Part shown: one piece after another, positions 1 through 11,269 of the stretch
How the letters are laid out: each line of letters starts with the position of its first letter
Position numbering within the stretch: the first letter of the stretch is position 1
Assembly: GCF_963169125.1 (NCBI RefSeq)
Contig: NC_084794.1
Span: 73,629,665-73,693,664, forward strand
DNA from: Humulus lupulus
Lineage: Eukaryota; Streptophyta; Magnoliopsida; Rosales; Cannabaceae
Length of the DNA stretch: 64,000 bases
Reading direction: 5' to 3'
Notes under the pieces: generated by a model
Seen by the model: the letters and a program-made list of their open reading frames with translations, nothing else
What the model was told of the DNA's origin: nothing
The model's database searches: none
Translations under genes and position numbers: made by a program

Positions 1-1
1 T

Positions 2-575
2 GATGGGTATGAAATCACATGACTGTCATATGTCGATGCAACAATTACTTCTGATTGCTATTCGGTCAGTATCCGAAAAAAGTTCGAGATTGTTTGACGA
101 ATGTTTGCATATTCTTCAATCATTTATGCGAAAAAGAATTAGAAATGAAAAAATTGGATGCATTGCACTGTAAGATAGTGGAAACTCTATGCAACCTTGA
201 AATGTTTTTTCCTCCATCCTTCTTTGACATTATGATACATTTAATGGTTCATCTAGTAAGGGAAGCCAAGTTGTGTGGACCAGTTTGGGCGAGATGGATG
301 TATCCATTTGAAAGAAGTATGAAGGTGTTGAAAAGTTATGTGCGAAATCATTATCGTCCTGAAGCTAGTATGGTTGAATGTTATATATCGGAAAAGGCAG
401 TAGAATTTTGCTTAGAATACATGAGTGGGGTTGAGGCAATCGGAATCAGCAAACCATGAAATAACTCAGATGGAGTTGATAAAGCACTACGGGGGAACAA
501 AACAGTGATCACCGTGTTTAGGGCAGAATTAGATCAAGTTCAATTAGTTGTGTTGCAAAATAATCCTGAGATTTA
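2..575 (+). pseudogene. TNP2-type CACTA transposase, C-terminal part (DUF4218 region)
   Basis: This is the 3' portion of the transposase that cuts and joins CACTA ends. The first codons contain the family hallmark MKSHDCHMSMQQLL (from about position 9). A frameshift near 55-60 moves the reading frame, and the new frame gives PPSFFDIMIHLMVHLVREA and then WARWMYPFERSMKVLK, both typical of the DUF4218 block that follows the catalytic region of TNP2. A further shift after about 455 leads to RELDQ-like residues (ELDQVQLVVLQNNPEI) and a stop near 573. The catalytic core lies left of the window. At least two frameshifts make this a broken copy. The assignment is from recognised motifs, not a search. 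Confidence 0.85.
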
Positions 576-727
576 ATCATATATAATATAAGTAGATAAT
601 ACATTTCAATCATATATATTAGAGTAGTGATTTTCTTTTTGTTGTTTAAACTTTTTGTTATTTCTTTTATGTTTCAGTGATCACATAGAGTTATTACAGT
701 CGATGATTCCAAACAAGTTTAAAAAAA

Positions 728-1482
728 AAAAAAAAAAGGTTATAGATGAGCATAATAAAACGTTTTGCCAGTGGCTGAAGAATACAATTTTGATGAAGTT
801 GGGAGAAAAAAATCATGGATTGTCGACTGAGTTGAAGCGCATATCTCTTTGAGCAAGCATTGATGTAATAAAGTATCAAGCTTACATTGTCGAAGGGAAA
901 CGATTTCATACTAAGTCAAGAGATGATGCTCGGCTGGTTCAAAATAGTGGAGTAAGTGTAGTTGTAGAAGCTATACATTTTGCCAATGCAAAAGATAATA
1001 ACCCAAATTCAGGCACAATGACATAATACAGGATTGTTGAAGAAATATGGGAGCTAGATTATTCATTATTTTGTATTCCTCTTCTTAAATGTTCTTAGGT
1101 AGACAATAATATTGGCGTTAAAACTGACGAACTTGGATTCACTCTGGTTGATTTAAGCAAGAACGATCCTTTTATCATGGCTGCCCAAGAAAAACAATTG
1201 TTTTATATACTTGATCCAAATAATGATAAATGGTCCATCGTTTAATCTGTTCCCAAGCAGAGGTTCTCATAAAAAGAAGATTACGATGAAAATTATGATT
1301 TATATCATGACTATTTCATTGTTGGACAACTGATACATGAAGAAGTTGAGAATATTCAGGATAATGATAATGATAGTGATACCGATGGTCGTGATTATCT
1401 TAGAAACGACATCGAAGAAGGAATATGGGTCGACTGTGAATCGACCAAAAATAAAATAATAAAAAGAAGAAAACATGTTTAG
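728..1482 (+). pseudogene. TNP2-associated DUF4216 region
   Basis: This continues the transposase gene downstream of DUF4218. Readable segments are DEHNKTFCQWLKNTI (from about 748), SIDVIKYQAY with TKSRDDARLVQNSGVSV (about 850-960), EEIWELDYSLF (about 1039) and, after an AG acceptor-like site near 1098, VDNNIGVKTDELGFTLVDLS (about 1099), ending in an acidic tail before a stop near 1482. These match the order of the DUF4216 block in CACTA transposases: a QNSGVSL-like motif, then EIWELDY, then a VD..GVK..ELGFTLV segment. A gap at about 1027-1098 is likely an intron. An 18-base A run at 721-738, in-frame stops (for example TGA at 850) and frame changes mark it as degraded. Confidence 0.75.
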
Positions 1483-1598
1483 TAACTTATATAATTCATT
1501 AATACTTGTGATTATTTATTTGTATAATGCATTAATGCTTGTGATTATTTATTTGTATAATGCATTAACGCTTGTGAGTATTAATTTGTGTGTTGCAT

Positions 1599-3330
1599 AT
1601 GGCGGATAAAAGAGATGACAAAGAGAAACATCAGGTTTGTGGTCAAACAAGAATGAGTTACATGACCCAACAAAAAGCCAAAGGAATCAAGAAAAATCTT
1701 GAATGGAACGATTTGGGACAACCAATAGGTGATGCGTATACAAACATGATATCATATCTTGGATCTAGAGTACGAGCCACGATTTCTATCAACTCAGGTG
1801 ATTGGAGGAAGGTCCCACAAGATTTGAAAGACGGTCTATGGGAGGATATCATTGTAAGAAATTATCATTATGATATTTATTTATTTCTGTGTGATATCCA
1901 AATTTAATAATTACTTTTCTTAATTATATTCTCAGGGTGGTCACAACATTCCTCAAACCTTCAAACGTGAGATTTTGAAAAAAGCTGGTTAAATAATGAG
2001 AGATTTTAAAAGTGAACTCACTACCGAGTACATCAACCCTTTGGCTGAAATGGGTATGATGGAAGAACTCAAATTTCTCCCAAAGAAGTATAGAGATATA
2101 ATTGACGAGAGGGAATGGTTAAAATTTTTATCTGGTCGTCTAAGTCCAGAGTTTCAAAAAGTGCATCAAGAACAAAAAGCACGTGCATTACTAATGAAGT
2201 CAAGGCATCGAACCTCTCGTAGAGGAATGGCTAATATAAGAGAAGATTTGGTAAGTATAATTGATATTAAAGTTTAAATAATGGTTGATATTATCGCAAT
2301 GTATAACTATAATTATCTTGTACATTGTAGAAAAAAGAACCAAATATTCAAAAGCCAGAGAGGTATCAAGTTTGGCTTAGATCGCGTGAAAAAAATAAAG
2401 TTCTCGTGACAGAGCTGGACCAAAAGATTGCCAAAAAGATAGTAAGTTTTCTAAGGTTTTATAATCAATATATTGTTTTTATTTATATAAAATAACTTAA
2501 GCAAACAATATCTTGAGTAGGAGGACGTCAAAGAAAAATTGAGTCGTGGCGAAATTACAGCTCAGGGTCGAGATGATATCTAGACTCAAGCATTAGGGAC
2601 ACCAGAACACCCAGGTTGTGTTCGAGCTGGCGGGTATGATACTTTATAATAGTTTTTTTCTTTTAAGAATTATTTAGAGTGATTTATTGATGGACTTTAT
2701 TGATTATTTTGTAGGTTCACTGCGACCGTTTCCAAAATGTTTGGAAAAAAACATAAAACAATGACTGCAAAAGAGGAGATTGCTCGGCTAAAAGTTGAGA
2801 TTAAAGAGAAAAAAAGACATAAATTTAGGACAGAAGAGGAATTAGCTCAAAATGAAGAATATAATGAGGAAAATGATGAGTGTGGATACTATAATGAAGG
2901 ACAATTTGATGAGGGACAATATTATGAGAATACAAATGATGAGGCACAATATTATGAGAATACAAGTGATGAAGTCTATCAACTTGCCCCCAACGCATAT
3001 GATCATTTTCATCAAACTGAAGACTATCAATTTGTTGAAGATGATGGATCATCAATTTATGAGTCTCCGCCACCGCTGAGCTATGAAGTTCATTTGTGTT
3101 CTGATAATATTGACAATGTAGTGGCTAAGGGTGTAATCATTGTACCAAACATTGGTAGCCAAATTACCATCCATGGAAATGTACTTGATGATTCAGTTGC
3201 GAGGGTTTGGCTTATAGATGTCTTACAAGAAGAAGTTGAGATCCCTGTTCCCTTTGGTAACATACGATATGTTGGGGACGCACGAGACACATTCTTGCCT
3301 TGGCCAAAAAAATTAATTGTGACTTGTCAA
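1599..3330 (+). pseudogene. CACTA second gene: Ptta/En/Spm-type accessory protein, exons 1-5
   Basis: This is the second gene of the CACTA element, of the kind annotated as plant transposase Ptta/En/Spm; such proteins are thought to bind element ends. I infer exons 1599-1853, 1937-2250, 2331-2441, 2521-2633 and 2715-3330, because each boundary has GT/AG and keeps frame. Exon 1 starts MADKRDDKEKHQ and holds the conserved GVR-like block seen here as YLGSRVRATI. Exon 2 has YRDIIDEREWLKFL. Exon 5 opens TATVSKMFGKKHKT, continues as a charged helix, then an acidic low-complexity tract with repeated YYENT units, and ends in a DUF8039-like domain (AKGVIIVPNIGSQITIHGN ... LPWPKKLIVTC). In-frame stops at 1990 and 2581 break the gene. 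Confidence 0.75.
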
Positions 3331-3411
3331 GTATAAAATTATTTGCTTAGATATTTAAATTTTATTTTTAAATGGGTACACTATATTGATATGTTAAATG
3401 CTATTATGTAG

Positions 3412-4898
3412 GGTCCATCTTCATCTAAACACAAATCCCTATCACCATGCCCACATTTATCATCAGTTGGATCTCACATAGTCATCCCCGCTGAAATAAC
3501 TCAACCAGAACCTTCAAATTGGTTAACAGATAACCAATGGGACAAAATTGATATGAGTCTAAAATTTATAGTGAAGGAGTATTATTCCATTAAAGGAATA
3601 GATGCGGTTGTACAAGTTCCCGTGACCCGGAGTTTATAGGAGAACGCGAGGCTATCTTCATCATTTCGGAAGACGTTTATCAAGCAGCCTCCATGGATAA
3701 TATTGGATCTTCAACTATGCTATTTGGTATGAGGTATGACTCAATTCAAAATGAACTCAATCTGTTATGTCATTACAAACTATTAGAGGAGTTTGAATAT
3801 ATTAGATATTCATCTGTAGTGAAGTAAGTTCTGAGATGAAATTGTGTGCTGCGGAGATAACAGAAGGTTGAGAACATGCGTGTCTTAGTGAAGTACGTTC
3901 TGCAAATTTTGTGTGCTGCGGTGGCTTATGGTTGAGAACATGCATGTTGTTTGTTGTATGTTTTGTTTGAATTGAATTTATAGGTACTAATAATTTTTGA
4001 TATGCTATAGAAACAGAGGAAACTCAGCCCAATTTTTTTTTACGATATTAATTTATTAATTGAAAATGTAATATGAATGATTGATTCTACAGATGCATTT
4101 GGGAAAGCATGCACCCAAATTCACGAGAATTTTACAAATTTTTTGACACCGAACATCTTTCTATTGGCAATGATAAAAGTAAAAATTATACGGTGGATCT
4201 TATAGCCAAATGGATGATGACTATGGATAGACGAGGCCAAATATATTTCATTACTTGGATTGTTGAGTAAGAATGAACTACTTAAATATTATCACTACTA
4301 TGGTTGAATTTTAATTTTATAATAATCATAATTTATTATTGTTTTAGTCGATATTGGATGTTGGTGCTCGTGATGATGCGGGGGATGACCATAATTTTGG
4401 ACCCTTTAAAAAATTATAAATCTCCACCAATAATTAAGGAGGTTATGGAAAATTAAGTTCTTCAATTGTAATGTATGCATTGTTAATTTTTAAAAGTTGA
4501 GAGTATAATATGTATTTAATTAATTTTAATTTTTGTAGAGCATACGCACAATGTTTCGAAAATGAATACATCGACACATTTACAAAATTGCTGAGAGGTT
4601 CTTGTCCAAAACAACCTGAAAGTCATGAATGTGGTTATTATGTACTAAGATACATTTATGATCTTGTAAATGCATCGAATCCGACAGAAATTATCAAGAA
4701 AATAGTATGTTATATTTTAAACTCTTTTTTTTTTTTTTGCTTAAGAAAAACTAGAGATAATATTTAATTATCTAATCTATATTAACTTTTCAATTTTGCA
4801 GTGGATTGACAAAAAAGGAATACAATGTCAAAGAGGATCTACTACCACTACAAAGTGATTGGTTAGCAAGATTAATGCCATTTATTTATGAAATCTAA
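3412..4898 (+). pseudogene. CACTA second gene, 3' part: Ulp1/C48-like peptidase domain
   Basis: This continues the gene above (exon from 3412, GPSSSKHKSLSPCP). Plant CACTA elements often capture a Ulp1-type SUMO-protease domain here. Seen: an N-terminal part (to about 3735), a middle segment IWESMHPNSREFYKFF (about 4093), a catalytic-region segment RYWMLVLV...ILDPLKN (4349-4420), the cysteine segment QPESHECGYYVLRYIYDL (4612-4668) and a last exon with KEYNVKEDLLPLQSDWLARL, stop at 4896-4898. The Cys and Asp positions of the triad are visible. The usual His-Trp pair reads Tyr-Trp (codon TAT at 4351-4353), so catalysis is probably lost. Several frameshifts occur. It is not a host SUMO protease, because it lies inside the transposon. 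Confidence 0.75.
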
Positions 4899-5084
4899 GT
4901 TTTCATATGTATGTAAGATTAAAGTGCTAACTTATATTGGTTAGAAAGATTAAAGTCATTGATTCATCACTAGCCAGTTATTTTTTATTAGTTATGAAAT
5001 GTATATATAACAATTTAATAAATTATGTTATACTATTGAAAATAAATATATATAATTAAAATTGAAATTGAAATATTTTTTTTT

Positions 5085-5220
5085 TATGAAAACCCTCTTT
5101 TCTCTGCGGTTCGTGTACCACTTTTCTCTATGGTCGAATACACTGCGCTTTTCAATACTCTCGAAAACCTCAGTGTATTAAGTAAAAAAACCACAGAGAA
5201 AATCATTTTTTGTAGTAGTG
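5085..5220 (-). repeat. CACTA right terminal inverted repeat and subterminal region
   Basis: On the minus strand the end reads CACTACTACAAAAAATG and continues into a region with short related motifs (TTTCTCTGTGG, TTTCTCTGCGG and TTCTCTATGG in either orientation at about 5096-5205). CACTA elements have such subterminal repeats, bound by the accessory protein. The repeat ends sharply at 5220, where gypsy sequence resumes. Confidence 0.85.
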
Positions 5221-7270
5221 TAATCTTAGATACTAATGTGTCATCATGCCCTTGTCCGATCCGTATATCTTCTAATAGACTTGACTGGATGGACAAGTTA
5301 GCTAGTTGACCAATGATTACTTCTATTCCGGCATTGATCAGCTCTTGCTGTAGCGCCTTTTCTATTCTGGTTAACACTGCTAGACTTCCATAGCTCTTCC
5401 TACTTAGCGCATCAGCAACTACGTTTGCTTTTCCCAGGTGGTATAGGATTTTGCAGTCATAATCCTTCACTGGTTCTAACCACCGGCGCTGCCTCGTGTT
5501 AAGCTCCTTCTGTGTGAAGAAATACTTTAAGCTTTTGTGGTCCGTATAAATCTCACACCGTTCTCCATAAAGATAATGGGGCTAGATTTTCAATCCAAAG
5601 ACCACCGATGCCAACTCCATATCGTGCATTGGATAGCGTTGCTCGTATTCCTTTAGCTGCCTTGAGGCATAGGCTATTACTTTGTCATTCTACATCAGCA
5701 CATAACCCAAACCTTGCTTTGACGCATCACAGTAGAATACAAACTTTTCGTTGGGTGTTGGTACACAAAGTACTGGTGCTAAGCATAGTTTATCCTTAAG
5801 CAAATGGAAACTCTCTTCACACTTATTCGTCCAGTTGAACCTTTGCGGTTTCTGGGTCAAATTGGTAAGCGGAGTGGCTATCCTAGAAAAGCCTTCTACA
5901 AACCTCCGATAGTAGCCTGCTAGCCCCAAAAACCTTCTTACCTCTGACGCGTTCTTAGGTCTTGGCCAATCTTTCATAGCCTCTACCTTAGTTGGGTCTA
6001 CAGCAACTCCATCCTTGGATACTATGTGGCCGAGAAACGCTACTTACGAAAGCCAAAATCTACACTTCTTGAATTTGGCGTAAAGTTTATGCTCCTTCAG
6101 TTGCAGCATGGTCATTGTTAAATGTATCTCGTGCTCGACTTCATCCTTTGAGTACACCAAAATATCGTCGATAAACATAACGACAAATTTGTCCAAGTAA
6201 TCCTTGAAGAACCGATTCATTAAATCCATAAATGTGGCTGGAGCATTGGTAATACCAAAAGACATAACTAGAAACTCGTAATGTCCATATCGAGTTCTAA
6301 AAGTTGTCTTGGGAATATCCTCTTCCCGTACCTTGAGCTGGTGATACCTGGACCGTAGATCAATCTTAGAAAACACGGTCGCTCCTTGGCGTAGCGGGTA
6401 CTTATTCTTAATTTTCACCTTGTTCAACTGATTGTAATCTATACACATCTGCATGCTTCTGTCCTTCTTCTTCACAAATAGAACCGTGGCTCCCCATAGC
6501 GAATGGCTTGGTCTAATGAAACCCAAGTCTAAGAGTTCTTGTAGTTGCGTCTTTAAATCCTTGTGTTCGGTAGGTGACATCTGGTATGGTGCCTTTGAGA
6601 TAGGCTCGGTGCCCAGTACTAGTTCGATTGTGAAGTCAATTTCCCGAGTCGGCGGCAACCGTGGTAAGTCGTCAGGAAATGTAACTGGGAATTCTTTTAT
6701 GATACGGACGTCTCCAACCTTTAGTACCGTTTCCTTTAGCACATCCATGACGCTGGCTAAGAATGTGTGACATCCTTTTTCTATCATCCTCTGCGCTTTG
6801 AGATATGAAATAAGAGGTGTACGTAGTCCTGAAACCTTTCCCATAAAGCATAGTCTCTGACTGTCAGGAGTTTTGATCGTCTCTTGCTTACGTCTACGGT
6901 TGATGGTTTCATCATGCCTTACTTGCCAATCTATGCCCAGTATTACGTCGAAGTCTTTGAACTTTATCTCTATCAGGTCTCCTTCTATTTCTACATCCTC
7001 AATTTTTATCGGTACGCCTCATACTATCCGTGATGATAGGACTATTTCGCCTGAAAGCAACTATGTCACAAACCTAGTTCTACAAGGTTTTCTAATTTCT
7101 CTATCACTCCTAACAAGATATACGAGTGTATTGCTCCCAAATCAAATAATACTAAACATATATTATTGAGGATAAGAATCTGACTTGTGACCACTTTGTT
7201 ACTAGCATCAACTTCTCCCTGGGTTAAGGCAAAGACTCTGGCAGGAACCATCTTGTTGTCCATTTTCTCT
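5221..7270 (-). pseudogene. Gypsy pol fragment of element A: protease, RT, RNase H
   Basis: Reading down the minus strand: retropepsin region with VLFDLGAIHSYI near 7140 (the DSG active-site triad reads DLG), then reverse transcriptase with [20 protein letters not shown] and the polymerase motif FIDDILVYS at about 6150, then the RNase H start ([20 protein letters not shown] at about 5770), and the RNase H end [20 protein letters not shown] at about 5420. Compared with the complete copy, a short stretch after NKYPLRQ, before the [10 protein letters not shown] block, is missing. The frame is interrupted around 5480-5690 and 5978-6043 and closes at the CACTA junction. The host family uses a single gag-pol polyprotein; this copy is not functional. 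Confidence 0.85.
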
Positions 7271-7822
7271 TCTTGCTTGAGTTGTGGACATTCCTTCTTT
7301 TGATGACCTTCCTGGCCATAGATGAAACAACCTTTGATGTTTGCATGACACTCCCTAAGATATCTTTTCTGGCATTTGGAGCACTGCGAGTATTCTACAT
7401 AACCCGACCTCCTATTTCCATTGCTAGTTCGTGCGCTTTTGTCTTTGTCGACCAGCTTACTATCACGATACTTCCTTCACAATTTAGAGCATGCTGGTTA
7501 CGAAAACGCTCATAGACTGTCTCTATGTACTGAGCTAGGTAAGGCGCATGGTTCTCCATTTGCCATCCCCCATATGGACCTACTTGCTGGGGTGCCTGAA
7601 CCGTTGGCTGGGGCTAAGTCTGAGGCAGCGGCTGAGTCTGTTATCATTGTTGCTGTAGCCAAACAATTTCAGTGGGTTTGTCAACCGGAGGCGACAATGC
7701 ACTCTGTTAGCAGTAACATTGGTAGCACGCGTTCCCCTTCTACGACTTGGAGGGGCTTTATTCGTCTCGATGGCGGCGTTGGAGGAATTGCCGACACTAT
7801 GTGCAGACCTTCGTAGCGACAT
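7270..7822 (-). pseudogene. Gag of element A, core deleted
   Basis: The likely start is ATG at 7822 (MSLRRSAHSVGN), matching the start of gag in the complete copy (MSTCTNANAS). The N-terminal region is followed at about 7570-7500 by a short match to the capsid start (YERFRNQHALN), and then jumps to the C-terminal zinc-knuckle region. Most of the capsid domain is therefore deleted relative to the copy at 47870-49142. The zinc knuckle reads CFIYGQEGHQKKEC, with Tyr where the second Cys is expected. Stops and shifts are present. This copy could not make virus-like particles. Confidence 0.75.
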
Positions 7823-8370
7823 CTTCCGCAAAGTTCTAATAGTTGCGAAAACAGAATAGAACTTACCCTAATAGGCTCTAAGGCAAAACTTATTCTAAAC
7901 AAACATAACTCGGACCTATTAGTTATGATTTCTTATGAAGAATTATGTAAGCCTTCTTTATAATTAGGGTGTGTTTTTATACTTAGAAAAATTAAGCCAT
8001 CTTTATTATTTTCTAAGTATGTTTAATCATCCTATATGACTTAAATTCTCAGGCTCGAAACTCGTCGTTGTTCCAAAGTTAACAATATTGAGGGAGGACT
8101 GGGATCAGTAAAATCGTTCCCACTACTATGGCCCCCTAAACTCTTAATATAGAACCCGATCCATTGATTTGTATACACCCTCACCGAACTTGGTCATTAT
8201 TTATTTATTCCAAATTTATTATGATTGTAAAAAGAAATCAAACTCATACATGTCATTCAAAAATAACAATAATATTCATTTGGAAAAGGGTTTTCACTAA
8301 GTACAATCATAAATGCAAAATAAATAAATAAATGAACAAATATATAAACTAACATAACTAGGGTGAATCT
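7823..8370 (-). other. Spacer between leader ORF and gag, element A
   Basis: This stretch has no convincing coding frame. It aligns closely with 49143-49684 of the complete copy, including a shared block around GGGATCAGTAAAATC (about 8100), so it is a genuine part of the family's internal leader and not a chance insertion. Confidence 0.6.
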
Positions 8371-8948
8371 AAAAAAAAAATCAGGATCTTCTACCTCTGA
8401 CCCTTCATCTAGCATATTATGATCTATCTCCTCATAATCATCATTATCTTGAGCCTCAAAATTTCCTCGGGGAAGATTCATTAAGATTCTATGCTTTTGT
8501 TCATTAGTGAATTCAAACTTCTGGTAAGACTAGAATATAATATCTTACGGCTATTAGTGAATCATCTTCCTCATCCATAGTCTCCCATATTTCTTCTAAT
8601 GTTGAAACAACAGAATGAAAATCTTTTAAAAGTCTAATTACTAGGATATATTGTTCTATAGCTCTAATCATAATATGCTTAGTAGTCTAAAGATGACCTA
8701 TCTCCTTGTGGAATAAGATTAATCTCTGAGTGATTCTTTCTAACACTCCTATTGTATTCCTTGGCTCTCTAATCCTTTTCAATGCCTTAATGGCTCGGAT
8801 ATTCTCATAGGTCAAGGCTCCATCCATTCTTAACTAAAAACATAAGGCTAAAATGTTAGTTATAAACATAAGCATAATAAACATAAACACTTACATTGGT
8901 GGTTAGATTCGGAGCTTGTGCGTATGTATCAAGGAGAACTTCATGCAT
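8371..8948 (-). CDS. Conserved leader ORF of Tekay family, function unknown (broken)
   Basis: A small ORF between the primer site and gag, in sense orientation. I infer exon 1 at 8948-8895 (18 codons from ATG, MHEVLLDTYAQAPNLTTN), a 61-nt intron with GTAAGT and TTTTTAG ends (8894-8834), and exon 2 from 8833 (LRMDGALTYENIRAIKALKR and onward). The C-terminus is acidic (NLPRGNFEA ... NDDYEEID ... EDPDF). The complete copy at 49685-50280 carries the same protein with conservative changes. Its intron is 66 nt, so only splicing keeps both copies in the same frame. Here a TAG after GHL (about 8684) and a frameshift near 8520 break it. I do not recognise the family; it may be a translated leader or regulatory protein. 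An unspliced start at MDGAL (8827) is also possible. Confidence 0.55.
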
Positions 8949-8959
8949 ATGAACCGTAT

Positions 8960-8971
8960 CCTCTGATACCA
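8960..8971 (-). promoter_or_regulatory. Primer binding site, element A (initiator Met tRNA)
   Basis: The minus strand reads TGGTATCAGAGG two bases after the LTR end, complementary to the 3' end of plant initiator-Met tRNA apart from the last base. It fixes element orientation and the LTR inner boundary. Confidence 0.85.
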
Positions 8972-10260
8972 ACTGTAATGCCCCGACTATTTCTAAGACC
9001 TCAGACCATTAAAACTACTAAGACATAGCTACTATTTTGATACAACCATAAGAAATAACATAACATTATTTAAAACCCAAAATATTGTATCAAATACAAA
9101 ATAATCTATGAATATAAAATCTGGTATGGGATCCCATTGTTATAAAACTTAAAACATAAACTTTAATTGTTTAAATACTATTTACGGAATTACGTCAAAA
9201 CATAATTTAAAAGACTTTGAACAACGTCATCCTCGATCGTCATGCAGTCCATTCATCCTCAACACACATGCCAAGCTGTCACGAATCTTTCTGCCTTCCA
9301 TATTCATTTTCCTGCATCATTCTAAAAATAAAAGAATGATTCTAATGCCCAGCAAAGAAAATCTACTAACAACATATACCATAAATCATAAACATAAGAC
9401 TATATCATATACTATAAAACATATGACTATAAAAACATATATCATATAGGACTACAATATTAATGGCCATTAACTCATTAACATGGCATGTGATAAAACC
9501 ATCTAGGTCCTCTGTCTACTAAATGAGGTAGGTTAGATCACATGGTAGTATATGATAACCCATCTAGGTCCTCTATCTACTTATTGAGGTAGGGTAAATT
9601 ATAACTCTAACCCATGAAAATGATAAATACTCTTGGGGCTTGCTATCTAAATAAGTCATATGCCCAAGCGACTAAAAACATATTCTTGGGGCTTGTTATC
9701 TAAACAAGTCATATGCCCAAGGACTATAAAACATATTCATACATATACATATTGAATCATAAAACTATCATAACATAAACATATAACCACATAATCTATC
9801 CTATTTTCCTTACCACAAACCTGGATATTTGGGAACAAGAATGGGATTAGAACACTCCTAAAAACCAATAGTAAGAATGGTGAGTTCCTAAAGAAAAGAG
9901 ATGAAAAGAAAACTAAACCATCAAAGAAGAAACTTACCGAGAAGAACCTTAAGTTTTCAAGAAACTTAAACACCTAACCAAGAATCATAAACAAGAGTTA
10001 GGATCTGAAAGAAAATAAAAGAAAACTAAAGAACCATAAAGAACTGAACTTAAGGATAAGAATACCTTAAATGATCTTATGAATTGATCTAAACCTTAAT
10101 ACCAAAATCTCACTATATCTCACTTCCCAAGTGTTTAGAAAAGCTTAGAATGATAAAGCTTTTAACCCAAAACCCAAGTGTTTCTCTCTATAGTAACACT
10201 AGCAACTTGGAGGCTCTGAAGACTGCTTGAAGAATGAAGAAAATGGCTGAGTACTAGGTC

Positions 10261-10270
10261 CTATTTATAG
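10261..10270 (-). promoter_or_regulatory. TATA box in element A LTR
   Basis: CTATAAATAG on the minus strand, conserved in place in all full LTRs of the family. It predicts transcription leftwards into the element. Confidence 0.65.
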
Positions 10271-10456
10271 AGTTCAAGGAGTGAAACTAACCCCTTTTTA
10301 ATTTGAATAAATTAATGAATTTAAAATGAAAAAGATTTGAATTTTCTTTCAACAGACGCCCAGAACTCGGTCAAAATCGTTCAAAGGCAGGTCCAATTGG
10401 TTAAGGCTATTTTTAAATTAAAAAATCCTCAAAATTCAAAAATACATCACTAGGGC

Positions 10457-10608
10457 CGATATATCGCCTACCCTGGGCAATATATCGACTCCACCATAAT
10501 CCCGAGCCCTGTTCATACGTTCGTGCAAAGTCGACGTGTTTTCCGTATCTTTCGTAGGCGATATATCGACCCCTAAGCTGCGATATATCAGCATACGTTG
10601 ATATATCA
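10457..10608. repeat. CGATATATCG palindrome cluster, element A LTR
   Basis: Perfect copies at 10457-10466 and 10559-10568, near copies at 10478, 10581 and 10599. The same cluster recurs in the other family LTRs (see findings). Confidence 0.8.
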
Positions 10609-10985
10609 AACACGTATTTGCACTTTTCCAGCATATTTTGAATTGATAAAACAGCTTTGACTGAGTCATAATACGATCTTAACAGCTGCTGGAAGGTTCA
10701 AGAGCTTCTAGATCTTTCTTTTATTAAAACTTTTCATCAAAATACTAAAATCCTTAATAAACATGATTATGACAAGTGTCATGCTCTTATAAATTCTATC
10801 TAAACCTTAGGTTATAATAAATAACATCTCTCTAATCAGCTATATTAATCAAACCTTATGTTATAATTAATATTCTTAAACTATAGGTTAAACTTATAAA
10901 ATCTACAAGTGTTGCTATGAGTCTCCAACTAAGTCCCGGCTTGAACCAAAATCCACAGAAACTAACATACTACAAGTTATTACTA

Positions 10986-10986
<1 letters not shown>

Positions 10987-11048
<62 letters not shown>
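10987..11048 (+). repeat. ACT/CTA trinucleotide microsatellite
   Basis: About twenty uninterrupted ACT units just inside the outer end of the element A LTR. The other family LTRs have only a few scattered ACT units here, so the run expanded in this copy. Confidence 0.95.
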
Positions 11049-11159
11049 AACAACTACTACTATCTAGCTAGCTAGCTAAGTTAAATTCTAGGACACTACA
11101 TCTCACTTGGCCAAACCGACACAACTCTAGAGGTATCCACAATGTTTGCTAGGAATCTT

Positions 11160-11249
11160 ATGCAACCCTCCTGCATTAGGTCTCTAGCCTTCAGTGCCAA
11201 AATCCTTTGCAACCCTCCTGCATTAGGTCTCTAGCCTTCAGTGCCAAAA
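11160..11249 (+). repeat. 47-bp direct tandem repeat in element B pol
   Basis: The block starting TGCAACCCTCCTGCATTAGG occurs at about 11161 and again at about 11208, followed by a partial third copy to about 11290 (CTGCATTAGGTCTCTAGC). This is a local slippage-type duplication close to the element A insertion. Confidence 0.8.
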
Positions 11250-11269
11250 TTAGGTCCTGCATTAGGTCT

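Larger units (their letters stand above)
1..5220 (+). mobile_element. CACTA (En/Spm) DNA transposon, 5' end outside window
   Basis: An autonomous-type CACTA element read on the plus strand. Seen: the end of a TNP2-type transposase gene (2-1482), then a second multi-exon gene of the plant Ptta/En/Spm type ending in a Ulp1-like protease domain (1599-4898), then a terminus reading CACTACTACAAAAAATG on the minus strand and ending exactly at 5220. Immediately right of 5220 the sequence resumes the RNase H region of a minus-strand gypsy element, so the CACTA inserted into that retrotransposon. CACTA elements make 3-bp target duplications; the right copy would be TAA (5221-5223), and the left copy is not visible. 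Both genes carry stops and frameshifts, so this copy is probably not autonomous. Confidence 0.9.
5221..11100 (-). mobile_element. Tekay-like Ty3/gypsy element A, 5' portion, interrupted by CACTA
   Basis: A minus-strand chromovirus-type retrotransposon. In its own 5' to 3' order it has: LTR (8974-11100), initiator-Met primer site (8960-8971), leader ORF (8371-8948), partly deleted gag (7270-7831), and protease, reverse transcriptase and RNase H (to 5221), where the CACTA end cuts it. Its integrase and second LTR must lie left of the window. It is clearly the same family as the complete element at 42575-52313, to which it aligns throughout. Its LTR end at 11100 abuts a different gypsy element, so it inserted there; the right-hand target copy would be TCTCA. 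Confidence 0.9.
8974..11100 (-). repeat. 5' LTR of Tekay-like element A
   Basis: The boundaries TGTAATGCCCC (plus-strand left end) and GGACACTACA (right end) correspond to those of the other LTRs of this family at 28257, 42575 and 50305. About 2.1 kb. It contains a TATA box (10261-10270, minus-directed), boxes of the type GGGCTTG...GTCATATGCCCA (about 9630-9725), clustered CGATATATCG palindromes (10457-10608) and a long ACT microsatellite near its end. Confidence 0.9.

Noticed and set aside
3412..4898. A host SUMO protease gene
   Set aside because: The Ulp1-like domain is in the frame and intron pattern of the CACTA second gene and ends just before the CACTA terminus.
10457..10608. CRISPR-like array or tRNA cluster from spaced palindromes
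   Set aside because: Spacing is irregular, repeats are 10 bp, and the context is a plant LTR. No cas genes and no tRNA cloverleaf are seen.
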